Shown here one piece after another: positions 9,531-19,345 of a DNA stretch of 46,739 nucleotides. The position numbers and the translations under genes are program-made. Position 1 is the stretch's first letter. Every line of letters begins with the position of its first letter. The stretch comes from Paraphysomonas bandaiensis (taxonomy: Eukaryota; Chrysophyceae), in the NCBI GenBank assembly GCA_965644295.1, contig CBFFRP010000661.1:1-46739 (forward strand), read 5' to 3'. Below the pieces are notes generated by a model, which worked only from the letters and a program-made list of their open reading frames with translations, was not told the origin of the DNA and made no database searches.

Positions 9531-11905
9531 GAATGGAGGTGGAAGGCGTACAATATTATGGGGAAATGCATGGACGGTTGCAAACCGGACCGCCGGTCAA
9601 AGGGATATGGGAGAGAAGGTTTGATCTAGTACCAGGACTGACGATCTCAGCACTGTGGGGAGGCTCGGATGCGATTGAGCTTAAGAAACATCGAGCGTTC
9701 GTGGTTACTACGGAGTCAGGGATTGAGGTGGTGATGAGTGGACGGTCATACGCGGGGTCATGTGAGTGGATTGGAAAACAAAGAAGTCCTATTCAGGAGG
9801 CCAGGATATATCAGTTTATGGAGGGGGTTCGTCGGGCCAATGGAGTACGGAGAGCACACAGAGCGTGTCTACAGCGAGCCACCATCCCTGCAAATTCAGT
9901 CCAATTTGTACCAGTTCACAAGATGGAGACTTCACCTCTCGCGTCGTCAATTGTAACGGTAGTCCGACAGGATGTGCCGAAAGGGATCATAGCGGGGAAG
10001 TGGAGAGAGGTAGTACGCATTCCGGATGTGACGTCCTGCACAGGAACTCATGGGGTGTGGGTGGAAAATTGGTCATCCGAGCCAGTTAAGTTACATCGGT
10101 CGGCAATCAGCGTAGAAATACAGCCGGTATATCAGATGCCGCGATATACGAATGAGGATCTGGATGAGCAAGAGGACCAGGAAGAGGTACGGGCACATAC
10201 CACGCGAGTAGTAGAAGCGACTCCACAATCCACTGAATGTCCGCCAGAGTTCAAGCAACCGTGGACGGCTCTATGGCACTGGATGAGTCCAGATGATCAA
10301 GCGCACTATGTAGCAATCCGAGAGGAGTACCCGGAGGAGCGGCGCGCAGACGTAATCTGGGAAATCATAGATCATCTGGATATTGCCAGGGACGATATAG
10401 CTATGACCTTACTGTGGTCAACGGAGATATGGGATCCAGGGGGAGCGGGATATCATCCAGTGGAGACACCATGGAGACCTAGTCAGGTCCTAGATTTGGG
10501 GGAGGAAAGTTGTGAGGATGAGGACCCAGTAGCGGAGAAGAAGAGACAGGAGTGGAAGAATAGGGTTAGAGGGAGAGAAGGGAAGTGGAGAATATGCGTG
10601 AAAGATGGACAACCAACCCAGCGAGCGATTTTACTGGCTCGATGTGTAGCGTGGGCGAATGTGCTAGTGCATCCGGATCCCGACAACCCGAAAAAATTAA
10701 GAAATTATCAGACAGGAATCAGAACCACGGATGACAAACCAGTGTTGTGTCGACCGAGGAGATACAATGATGTAGAGAAAGCATTCATGAAGGCAAAAGC
10801 GAGGATAGGGAAGAGAGAACGAAAGGTGGAACCAGCGGAGCCAGGGGCGTGGGCATCAGCGTTGGTACTAATACCATATAGGGATAGAATTGAAAAGTTC
10901 AAGGAAAAATGGGGGGAGCATGCCAGGGAGGCTATGTGGGACCCGAGGAATGAACAAGAGGTGGCTACCTTCTACCGACAAACCATAGATTGCAGAGAAG
11001 TGAATGCAAAGACGTTACCGGATGTATTTCCACTGCCGAGGATTGATGATCTGTTGGACCAAGTGAAAAAGGGAACGAAGCACTTCTCGGTTGGGGATAT
11101 CAAGGATGCGTTCTGGGTGGTAGACTTGGAGAAGGGAAGTAGAGCAAAATTTGCATATAGAACACATGACGAGTACCTTCAGCCAACAAGGATGGTGCAA
11201 GGAGGAAGAAACAGTGCTAACGAATGGGCAAGGATCGTGGCGGAGACATTCCAATGCATTAGTCAGGAGGAGGCGTTAGTATATCAAGATGATGTCATGG
11301 TACATTCGAGGGAGTTCTGGGAGCACTATGGATCCATAGGGAAGGTGTTCCAACAACTTGAGAGCAAGGACTTGGTGTTCAAGGTGACGAAGGTGCATCT
11401 GAACTACCCAAGCATGGCATTTTTGGGTTTTATGGTGGATGAAAAGGGGAAATACCCCAACCCAGAAAAGGTCAAAGCGATAGACGAATTGGAATATCCG
11501 AAGAAGGATGTATCAGCTGTAAGAGCGTTTATAGGACTGACCTTATATTACCGACATTTCATCAAGGACTATGCGAGTATTGTGGCACCGTTGCATGACC
11601 TAACAAGGAAAGGAGTAAACGTAGCGGAGGCATGGAATGAGGAACACGAGGAAGCCGTGGATAGACTGAAAGAGGAACTGATGGCCCATCCATGCTTGCG
11701 TCTGGTGGATAATACCAAGCCATTTCAAGTAAGGGTAGACGCATGCCGGAAGGGTCGAGGGATAGGAGCTATATTGCTTCAGCAGGATGAGGAAGAGGAG
11801 TGGCATCCAGTAGCATATTGGAGTAAGATTTTGAATGCTACGGAAAGGGAATATTCGCCGACGGAGATTGAGTGTAAAGCATTGCATGACTGTATGATGT
11901 ATTAG
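9527..11905 (+). CDS. Element G pol: protease end, reverse transcriptase, RNase H start
   Basis: A 792-codon frame. The first 80 residues complete the aspartic protease, followed by a linker of about 300 residues. The RT carries SVGDIKDAFWVV (first catalytic Asp near residue 525) and LVYQDDVMVHS (Tyr586-Gln-Asp588-Asp589), so its catalytic aspartates are present. The RT thumb and connection (FLGFMVDEKGKYPNPEKV) lead into RNase H, with VRVDACRKGRGIGA and then EIECKALHD. TAG at 11903-11905 splits RNase H; the same frame reopens directly and supplies VYTDHNALVY and DADAVSR. RT copies the element RNA, and RNase H removes the template and makes primers. With an in-frame stop and a split protease, this copy could work only with recoding or help in trans. 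Confidence 0.85.
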   Translation: MRMEVEGVQYYGEMHGRLQTGPPVKGIWERRFDLVPGLTISALWGGSDAIELKKHRAFVVTTESGIEVVMSGRSYAGSCEWIGKQRSPIQEARIYQFMEGVRRANGVRRAHRACLQRATIPANSVQFVPVHKMETSPLASSIVTVVRQDVPKGIIAGKWREVVRIPDVTSCTGTHGVWVENWSSEPVKLHRSAISVEIQPVYQMPRYTNEDLDEQEDQEEVRAHTTRVVEATPQSTECPPEFKQPWTALWHWMSPDDQAHYVAIREEYPEERRADVIWEIIDHLDIARDDIAMTLLWSTEIWDPGGAGYHPVETPWRPSQVLDLGEESCEDEDPVAEKKRQEWKNRVRGREGKWRICVKDGQPTQRAILLARCVAWANVLVHPDPDNPKKLRNYQTGIRTTDDKPVLCRPRRYNDVEKAFMKAKARIGKRERKVEPAEPGAWASALVLIPYRDRIEKFKEKWGEHAREAMWDPRNEQEVATFYRQTIDCREVNAKTLPDVFPLPRIDDLLDQVKKGTKHFSVGDIKDAFWVVDLEKGSRAKFAYRTHDEYLQPTRMVQGGRNSANEWARIVAETFQCISQEEALVYQDDVMVHSREFWEHYGSIGKVFQQLESKDLVFKVTKVHLNYPSMAFLGFMVDEKGKYPNPEKVKAIDELEYPKKDVSAVRAFIGLTLYYRHFIKDYASIVAPLHDLTRKGVNVAEAWNEEHEEAVDRLKEELMAHPCLRLVDNTKPFQVRVDACRKGRGIGAILLQQDEEEEWHPVAYWSKILNATEREYSPTEIECKALHDCMMY

Positions 11906-14257
11906 GATCTGTACTTGCGATGTGCAAATGAAGTGGACGTGTACACGGATCATAATGCATTAGTATATATGTACAAGGGTCAGACCGCGTCTAATAATGG
12001 GAGGCTCATGAGATATCTGCTGGATCTGATGGGAATGAGTTTCCACCTCCATTATAAGCAAGGGACAAAGCATATGGATGCAGATGCGGTATCGAGGCTA
12101 TTGAGAAAGGGAGAAGAGCCACAATATTTGACGGCTGATGACCTGGAGTGGGACAAAGGGGTAGTGACGGAAGAGGACATCTTGCTGGCACAGGACATGG
12201 AAAGGAAGAGAGCCAAGAGGATAGCACGCGCTGAGAGAAGAAGGGCAGAAGTAAGGGAGGCAGAGGAGGTGAGGAAACAGTATAAGGAACAGGCCCAAGA
12301 GAATAGAGAGATCAGGAGAGCTAACGTAGTGAGAGGGTGGCGTGAAGGAGTTCAGATGACGGAGGAAGAGAGGAGGAGACATGTGAGCAAATATGGACGG
12401 TCGGATAGGACACTGAGGGAAAAGCCGAAGCAGCAGATGAGACCAGCGAGAGAGGTGCCTCATAGGGATGACTGGAAGGAAGTTGAACTGGATAGAGATT
12501 TATGGGCTTTGCGGGACAAGAAGGCCACCGGTTACAATAGGGTGACTGTCATGCCGTCGACGTTGAGAGGAGCAGGCAGAGGCCTGTTCGCAACAAAAGA
12601 AATAAGAGAAGATGGTATAATATGTGAATATGATGGCGAGCGGTGGTCTGCGGAAGAAGCAAAACAGAGGAGGGCCTCAGAGGATACGGATTATGTGTTC
12701 GCGGCTAAGAAGAGAGGGAGCGAGGTGGTATATGTGGATGCGAGGGAGGCAACATCCTGTTGGGGAAGGTTCGCGAACGATCCCCTGGACGACACACTAG
12801 TCAATGCCAAGATAGTGATGAGGGGAAAGCGACTGTTCGTGGTAGCAACTACAGAGATACTGCCAGGAGAAGAAGTGTTAGTTTCATATGGGAATGACTA
12901 TTGGATGGGAAGGCTGGATAAGTTGGAACTAGAGCAAGCTGCACGAGTAAGGGGAGAATGGGAGAAGAAAGAGAAACGGAGGATGAGAGAAGGAGGAGAG
13001 GAGGATCACGCCAAGAAGTCCGTTGAGATGGCAAGGCCTGAGGAAGTGACGGAAGGAACGGGAAGGCGAAGGAGAAGCCAGAGAATGAAAAGGAAAGAGC
13101 GCAAGGAGAGAGAAGAGGCCGTTGAGATTTATGCATATGATAATGTACTACAGTGTGAGGAACTGGCGGAGGAATTACAGTTCCTGGTAGGCCGGAAATT
13201 TGTGGATGATGAAAATGGGCATTTGTATGAAGTGAGATCCATATTCTACTCCAAGGAAGCAAGAGCAGTGATGGGTTACCGGCGATCGCTAACGGGAAGG
13301 ACATACAGACATGATGATGAAGCATTTCCAGTATATGGACCGATGGGGTTGTATGCGCTGACGGACTTGTATCGAGTAGAAGGGAGTAGTGAGTCGGAGA
13401 GATGGCCAGTATGCGGGCGAGAGTGGAGGGATGCTCAGTATAAGGAGGAAGGGTTACGGTCATTAATGGAACAGATTCAGGAGGGCGAAGAGTTAGAGGT
13501 TAAGGATGAGGGAGTATACAGGATGATTAAGATTGAGGAGTCATTGGTATTACACCATCAGTTGAGGATGGGGGAACGCAAGATATGGAGGAGAGTGGTG
13601 CCTAGGGAGTTGACGGACACATGTATGAGGATTTTCCATGAGGGTATTGGACACGTAGGGGCCACGAGAGCAGTAGGGACGATGAAGTTGCATTACCACT
13701 GGGAGGGGCAACGAGCGGAGCATACTGATTATTGTCGTTCATGCATAGCATGCAAGCTGCGGAAAGCTTACAGGTGTAGACCAAAGGTGCCAGTGATGGA
13801 GTATCCAGAGGTTAAGCAACCCATGGGCAGGCTACATATTGATCTGACAGGGGAGCTGCCGGAGACGCCATGGGGAAATAAGTATATACTAGTGTGTAAG
13901 GATTTTAAGTCCAAATATGTGTGGATGTTTCCAATTGCGGATAAGAGAGCGGAGACAGTGGCTCACGTGTTAGTCACACAGATATACAACGCGTTTGGAG
14001 CACCACAGATGCTAATTAGCGACCGAGGACGGGAATTTGCGAATAAACTAGATAAACAGATCAGTAAGCTGTATCGGATCACAAGAGTATGTACAACTCC
14101 ACAGAATCCGAGGTCGAATGGTCTGGTGGAGAATATGAACGCCACATTGAAGGACCAACTGCATCACTATGTGAATGTACAGCATTCGGATTGGGATGTA
14201 TATCTGTCTACGATCCAATTATTGTATAACTCAACGGTGAATAAGTCTGTGGCATGA
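11906..14257 (+). CDS. Element G pol: RNase H end, SET domain, integrase
   Basis: Same frame as the RT segment, after the TAG. Residues below count from 11915. The RNase H tail (to about 60) is followed by a Lys/Arg/Glu-rich helical linker. A SET domain occupies about 205-331: GRGLFATKEI, an RFANDPLDD segment where most SET proteins have RFINHSC, and LPGEEVLVSYGNDYW with the conserved Tyr. SET domains transfer methyl groups from S-adenosylmethionine to lysine; the substrate here is unknown. A small Tudor-like segment (about 425-490) follows. The integrase has an HHCC finger (FHEGIGHVG then CRSCIAC) and the D,D,E triad in LHIDLTG, LISDRGREF and NGLVENMNATL. Coding is interrupted at 14254 by an insertion, which supplies the apparent stop. 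A SET domain is not part of the standard gypsy layout. Confidence 0.85.
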   Translation, partial: DLYLRCANEVDVYTDHNALVYMYKGQTASNNGRLMRYLLDLMGMSFHLHYKQGTKHMDADAVSRLLRKGEEPQYLTADDLEWDKGVVTEEDILLAQDMERKRAKRIARAERRRAEVREAEEVRKQYKEQAQENREIRRANVVRGWREGVQMTEEERRRHVSKYGRSDRTLREKPKQQMRPAREVPHRDDWKEVELDRDLWALRDKKATGYNRVTVMPSTLRGAGRGLFATKEIREDGIICEYDGERWSAEEAKQRRASEDTDYVFAAKKRGSEVVYVDAREATSCWGRFANDPLDDTLVNAKIVMRGKRLFVVATTEILPGEEVLVSYGNDYWMGRLDKLELEQAARVRGEWEKKEKRRMREGGEEDHAKKSVEMARPEEVTEGTGRRRRSQRMKRKERKEREEAVEIYAYDNVLQCEELAEELQFLVGRKFVDDENGHLYEVRSIFYSKEARAVMGYRRSLTGRTYRHDDEAFPVYGPMGLYALTDLYRVEGSSESERWPVCGREWRDAQYKEEGLRSLMEQIQEGEELEVKDEGVYRMIKIEESLVLHHQLRMGERKIWRRVVPRELTDTCMRIFHEGIGHVGATRAVGTMKLHYHWEGQRAEHTDYCRSCIACKLRKAYRCRPKVPVMEYPEVKQPMGRLHIDLTGELPETPWGNKYILVCKDFKSKYVWMFPIADKRAETVAHVLVTQIYNAFGAPQMLISDRGREFANKLDKQISKLYRITRVCTTPQNPRSNGLVENMNATLKDQLHHYVNVQHSDWDVYLSTIQLLYNSTVNKSVA

Positions 14258-14489
14258 CCAAACCTGGTCAACTGGGGGCGACCTGGTCTAATGACAACTT
14301 TTTGCTAGAACCCTACTTTTAAGAGCGTAGAACTATAATAAAATGTTTTCTATGCGAATGGAAAAGTTTTAGAATAGTTTAGACTATTTTTCATCACATA
14401 ATACTAATTTAGAGTTGACATTATACACATCAAATACATACATATATATATTAAGTCGTAACTGATAACACACAATATATACAAAACAA
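14258..14489 (-). other. 3' flank of the Tudor-like gene
   Basis: AT-rich 3' untranslated-like sequence between the stop of the Tudor-like gene and the left boundary of the insertion. It contains repeated GACCTGGTC-type motifs near 14262 and 14290 and no ORF. No poly(A) run marks the left end. Confidence 0.4.
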
Positions 14490-15287
14490 TCAGTTCGAAT
14501 AATTAACCGCGGCCCTCTTCCGCTTTCCTACAATCACATTTTTTACTTTTACATTTCCATCTTCCCATTCATCGTCTTCAGGAACAAGAACAAGCTCAAA
14601 TCTCCCCGCAGTCGACGGTCCTTTCTCTTTAGGTCTTCGTGTAGGTATGGTCCTCAAGAACTTTCCCCGTACCTTCTTGTCAAACCTGCCATCTTTGTAG
14701 AGTACATCGTACACGCGATGCGGCCCATCTTCGTAACAGGCTGTTATTTTACCATGCAAATTGTGAATATTCCGCACAACATCACCATCACTGTACACCG
14801 GATCCGGCAAAGACACTACACTTGTATCACTATCACTCTCAGCACCATCACTCTCAATACTATCGCTCTCAGCAACATCACTCTCACTTGCAGGCTCAAC
14901 TTCCTCAACACTATCTGCAAGCTCTACCGAACGAGGTGGGCGCACAACCAACGCAGATTCGGTCGTGGATGCTGTTTTCTTCTTTTTGGAAGAATTGTTC
15001 TTAGGAGCAGACCTTTCACTGGGAGCAGCCTTCTTGGGAACAGCTGCCCTACTTGCACGTGGTTTACGAGTTGTCACGACAATGTGGGCGGCAGCAGGAG
15101 GCTTTCCCTCCACCAAAACACCATACTTATCTTTAACAAGGACGCGAGGGGGAACCTCTTTGCTCTTTTGGCTTGGCTTTCGCTTTCCGGAATGAATAAT
15201 GCTATCGGTCGTTTCAACTTCTCTCATCGGAGGCAAATCATTTCCATCAATTTGTATACACGATGGTCGTACCTCATCACCTGGCAT
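14490..15287 (-). CDS. Tudor/chromo-like domain protein carried by the insertion
   Basis: 265 codons from the ATG at 15287, but the frame is open upstream to about 15333, so the N-terminus is probably missing. The first 110 residues are rich in Lys, Pro and Ala, with AT-hook-like stretches (TRKPRASRAAVPKK) and a KKKK cluster. A low-complexity Ser/Asp/Glu stretch spans about 115-160. The C-terminal part (about 165-215, GDVVRNIHNLHGKI then VYDVLYKDGRFDKKVRGKFL) has the look of a small beta-barrel chromatin reader of the Tudor or chromo class. Such domains bind methylated lysines or arginines. It reads opposite to element G. It may be a captured host gene or a product of an unknown mobile element. 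Confidence 0.55.
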   Translation of the reverse strand: MPGDEVRPSCIQIDGNDLPPMREVETTDSIIHSGKRKPSQKSKEVPPRVLVKDKYGVLVEGKPPAAAHIVVTTRKPRASRAAVPKKAAPSERSAPKNNSSKKKKTASTTESALVVRPPRSVELADSVEEVEPASESDVAESDSIESDGAESDSDTSVVSLPDPVYSDGDVVRNIHNLHGKITACYEDGPHRVYDVLYKDGRFDKKVRGKFLRTIPTRRPKEKGPSTAGRFELVLVPEDDEWEDGNVKVKNVIVGKRKRAAVNYSN

Positions 15288-15336
15288 ATAGTCCGGATTT
15301 ACATCAGTGTAGAAGAGCTCGTTCTGGAATGGTTAT

Positions 15337-15849
15337 GCAGCTACAGGTTATACACCCATGTATATGATGTTTGGACGGGAGGCATCAACGCCAGAGATGG
15401 TGGGCATTGATGAGAGGATGGTGGAGAGGCAGGCGGTGGTAGATGGGGATGAGGACTGGATTATAAATTTGGTGGAGGCATTGGAGACCGCCTGGACTGC
15501 AGTGACAGCTAGAACAAGGAAGAACTGGGCCCGAATGAATAGGGGGATTACCTCATATGCAGCTGAGCTGAGAGAGGCGACTGGTGACAAGACAGGCGGT
15601 GGCAAGGTGAGACAGCTACGCTATCGGGAGTATCAGGAGGGGGACCGATTCTATAGGAGACGGTATCCAGTCAGGACATTTGCCTCGGCCAAGGAGAAGG
15701 AGAAGTATAAAATTTCTATGAAGCTACAGCCACGGTTTGAGGGACCGTTTGTGGTTACGAAGAGGATTAATGCGGTGTTGTATGAGGCCGAGTTCTATGG
15801 TAAGAGGGGCCGGGTACATGCAGTGAATATGAAACCCGAGAGCGCTTAA
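15337..15849 (+). pseudogene. Element G integrase C-terminus with GPY/F-like module
   Basis: Continuation of the integrase after the insertion: GYTPMYMMFGRE is the usual segment after the catalytic core. A basic helical region and a GPY/F-like module (RFEGPFVVTKRINAVLYEAEF, counted as two parts) follow, ending at TAA 15847-15849. This is the expected integrase tail of a Ty3/gypsy element. It has no start of its own because it was separated from its front half by the insertion. Confidence 0.85.
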
Positions 15850-15870
15850 GACCTGGTCAGGTCGTAGATT

Positions 15871-15879
15871 CGGGGGAAA
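15871..15879 (+). promoter_or_regulatory. Polypurine tract of element G
   Basis: CGGGGGAAA ends directly at the 3' LTR start (15880), the position and composition expected for the plus-strand primer. Confidence 0.75.
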
Positions 15880-16404
15880 TGTGACAAATCCGCATGTAGT
15901 CCCATATATCGAGGGGTGAGTGTATCCTGACTACAGTGAGTATACGGTGGTAGGGTAGCTGTTGGGTGGAGGTATGTGTGTACGTATGTACTTGAGTACG
16001 TGAGTACGTATATAAGTGGGTATGAGGTACGATGAGTAGTAGATAGGTACGATAAGTAGTAGATGAGTACGACTACAGGGACAGTATTACGATAACTGTA
16101 GAGATACGATGGTGATAAGTATGATATGGGTGCTTAAGTGTAGAGCCAGCTTGTAAGTGCAAGATTGCTATGTGAGTCACTCTTTAAGGTTATGAGAGCA
16201 TAAGTAAGGAAGTTCTAATAATTGATAATTATACGATTATCAGAGCTTAAGGGTCTGTTTAATAGCATCTAACAGGCACCTAGTAAGATCAGACGTCACA
16301 GCACGTGTAAGAAGTTATCCGCGGGTATGAGCATAAGGTACCCAACTGATGCATCAACAAGGCAAAGCCCTCTGCCAAGGACCCCCACATCTCCGATCGT
16401 CTCA
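15880..16404 (+). repeat. 3' LTR of element G
   Basis: 525 bp, reading identical to the 5' LTR at 4816-5340. Followed by ATAT and the rest of the minisatellite. Confidence 0.93.
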
Positions 16405-16989
16405 ATATGATATGGTATATATGATATGGTATATATGATATGCTATATATGATATGGTATATATGATATGTTATATATGATATGGTATATATATATGATA
16501 TGTTATATATGATATGTTATATATGATATGTTATATATGATATGCTATATATGATATGTTATATATGATATGGTTTATATGTTATATATGATATGTTATG
16601 TATGATATGTTATATATGATATGGTATATATGATATGTTATATATGATATGTTATATATGATATGTTATATATGATATGTTATATATGATATGTTATATA
16701 TGATATGTTATATATGATATGCTATATATGATATGGTATATATGATATGCTATATATGATATGATGGTATATATGATATGTTATATATGATATGGTATAT
16801 ATATATGATATGGTATATATGATATGGTATATATGATATGTTATATATGATATGTTATATATGATATGGTTTATATGATATGGTATGTATGATATGGTAT
16901 ATATGATATGTTATATATGATATGTTATATATGATATGGTTTATATGATATGGTATGTATGATATGGTATATATGATATGTTTTATATC
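16405..16989. repeat. 14-bp AT minisatellite, right part
   Basis: Continuation of the array at 4055-4815, with the same unit and more variants (GGTTTATATG, ATGGTATGTATG). Ends abruptly at the 5' truncation point of the LINE fragment. With the left part the original array was at least 1.3 kb. Confidence 0.95.
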
Positions 16990-19345
16990 TTGGTGTCCGG
17001 CAGGTCCCCTTCACGGCCACTGACACTGTCTCGCACAAGTGGTGCCTCGACTACATCGCCGCCACCACCATCTGTCTCCGACACAAATGCGCCACACCCG
17101 ACTGCAAACTACTAGTCCTCAACATGCAAGTCCTACCTACCCTATATTACAAGGCCGCAAAGGCCTCTCCTGGACTTACAACAAATACCTCGAGATTCAC
17201 AGAGCGTACGCCCAAGCGGCCCGCGCAATACTTCGACTGCCCCCCGGATACCCCACAGCCCTCATTTACCTGCCCACCACGTACAAGGGCTTGGACTGCG
17301 CAAATTCTCGACTCATGCGCAACTCCAAAAATGGCACACCCTACAACGGGCAATTGCACTCGGCGGACAACCAAGGTCCGCGGCCCACACCCTCCTGCAA
17401 CGCGCACCGCACCTCCCCCAGATAATTGACACCTTCATACAAAGTCTTGTCACCTGGGGCTCCCAACTTGGTATTCGATTCACAAGCCTCCGACCAATAC
17501 AGAAACACAATAAATGATATCAGATCTCGACTCGCACTACACGACGACCCACCACATACCTAAGGCGCCTTTTTCACAGATGAATCGTACAAAAGTACAG
17601 ACCTCACCCCTGCACACTTGCTAGGTGACTCACACCCCAAACCCAATACACATTCGGGGGGTGCCGCAATAGTCTGGCTCCCGCCGAAACACCAATGGAC
17701 CAACAGAAAGGTCAAAATACTTAGACTCACCGCACCTCATACGGACACCCCGAGAATACACGCCTACTGCTATGAAACTCGTGCCACCACGGCAACCCTT
17801 ACGGTGACAGGTTCCTCCCACTACACAATCTCCCTCTGCACAGACTGTCAAGCCGTCCACACTAGAGCTGTAGAGGCCCTCTCTGGCTCACGGAGAGCAC
17901 TTGGTTCTAAATCCCAAGGTATATTCTACAAATGTTTAGCTGCCCTTACCCACACTAGACGCCCCATACACTGGGTACGCTCGCATCCAGAACGTCACAC
18001 CACAGACAAAACCAAATGGACCTTTCGAGAAATGGGTATCTTCATTGCTGATGCGGCAGCAAGTGGACATTGGAAACCTCTTGATGATCTCATTGGAACC
18101 CGTAACGTCACCACGGCCAACGTCACTCAGCTCATGGAAGACTTTCTCACTGCCGGACAGTGGACTGGCGTCGCTATGACATACATCTCCACTCCGACAT
18201 AGGACCACTTCTCGGGGACGCACTCGACCTTAGCTTCAAACACGACCTCCAGCAATACACCACCACCCGGGACGGTGTCTACGGCCCCCTTTCGAATTGT
18301 GATCCCCTTTACTGGACACAGAGCGGAGCAAGGCTACCATATAAACTCCACCCTCTCCGCACCCACAACACCCCCCACAGTGCCCGAGAAACTGACTATA
18401 CGTCTGGGACAAGATATACACAAACGGTCGGAACGTGCAAAAGGAAAACAAGAGAACGAAGCTACAGCTGTGCGAAATGTACCGACTGCAACCATGACCA
18501 CGACAGCATCGCACATATATATGGTCCTAGAGTGCTCTCACCATGAATGACGTCGCACAAGCTAGGGAAGAAATATACCACCAACACCGCCAGGCCATTG
18601 ACAAAGCCAAGAACATCACAGTCCTCCGACCACGGTTTTCCACTGTTCTCACCAAAATCTCCTCCGCAGCCTGGAATCCCAATACCCCCCAAGTTGAGAG
18701 ATACTGGACGGCCTCCCAACTAGCAAACGCATTCGGCCACCACATCTCCACTGCCATACAACCCCAGGAATTCCACCAGCTCGAAAAACTAATAATAAAA
18801 ATACTCAGATCACTTTACAATGGCTTCCGCATGCTTAAGGACAGAGGAAGGCGGCATATCCAAGCTCTCACTCCCAGCATACAGACGACAACGCACACTA
18901 CCGAACCAAGCCAATACGTTCACAGGCCCACCACGCCCAACCCGCCAATACTAAACCTCCTCCAGGTCTCATTCACCCCCAGAAATCCTTGAACCAAACC
19001 ACCACCCCCACGTACTCCCACCACGTACAAAAGACACGCTCATCACATTCCCCACGCGGCCTCAACCACCTACAGCGCGCTCTCTCCTCCTTACTACACA
19101 ATTCAGTCTCGCCTCAAGACTCCGAAGCGCATAGTCCCCACCTCTAGTACAACAGAGGTGTTACCTAAAGGTCGGCCCCCTGACTAAATTCATTAGCCGG
19201 AACAGTTGCACCATGGTGCTCGCAGCAATGCACAACTAGTTCCGGGACGCTAACAGATAGGTGATATTGCTTGTTACCTACAGTACCACTGACATAAAGA
19301 ATATGTAGATGTAGATTAACATTATTACTGATGTTGTTATTCGTG
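16990..19345 (+). pseudogene. 5'-truncated, decayed LINE (copy 2)
   Basis: GC-rich sequence homologous to the last third of the LINE at the right end. It starts within the RT C-terminal region (matching the DTDSHAWCVDY segment of the intact copy), passes through RNase H (CTDCQAVHTR, WVRSHPERH, IADAAASGHW, strongest at 17618-18202) and the post-RNase H region, and ends with a shared 3' untranslated segment. Frameshifts split it into many short frames; the CxxC-H-C finger region is damaged (near 18470-18550). The 5' truncation is typical of target-primed insertions. Its 3' end meets the element B LTR at 19346. It lacks the OTU, SET, endonuclease and most RT parts. Confidence 0.85.
19204..19235 (+). 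other. Conserved 3' UTR hairpin of the LINE, copy 2
   Basis: AGTTGCACCATGGTGCTC and the following GCAGCAATGCACAA are closely shared with the intact LINE (minus strand, 39489-39520). GCAC and GTGC arms can pair. Conservation outside coding sequence in two copies suggests the 3' recognition site for the element's own RT. Confidence 0.5.

Larger units (their letters stand above)
14255..15336 (-). mobile_element. 1.08-kb insertion in the element G integrase
   Basis: Integrase homology stops after the codons for Val-Ala at 14254 and resumes with GCT ACA GGT TAT at 15340. GCA is present on both sides (14252-14254 and 15337-15339), suggesting a 3-bp duplication. I see no terminal inverted repeats. 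The insert carries a minus-strand gene whose reading frame is open right up to the right boundary, as in a 5'-truncated copy. The left end has GACCTGGTC-type repeats that also occur near 32246-32275. The class of element is unknown. Confidence 0.7.
4816..16404 (+). mobile_element. Element G: Ty3/gypsy-like LTR retrotransposon with a SET domain
   Basis: An 11.6-kb element bounded by 525-bp LTRs starting TGTGAC and ending GTCTCA. The flanks inside the minisatellite both carry ATAT, consistent with a 4-bp target duplication. Order: gag, zinc knuckle, aspartic protease, RT, RNase H, SET domain, integrase with HHCC finger and GPY/F-like end. The RNase H-then-integrase order places it with Ty3/gypsy. 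The coding part is broken by a TAG (5923), a solo LTR (6182-7176), frame changes near 7600 and 9530, a TAG (11903) and a 1.08-kb insertion (14255-15336). The LTRs nevertheless read as identical. Confidence 0.92.

Noticed and set aside
5225-13784. Minus-strand frames opposite element G
   Set aside because: Ser/Leu/Pro/His-rich composition is what the complement of the purine-rich G coding strand gives; no motifs.
4055-16989. AT minisatellite as a telomere or centromere repeat
   Set aside because: A 14-bp AT unit limited to about 1.3 kb gives no support for either; no telomere-like G-rich motif is present.
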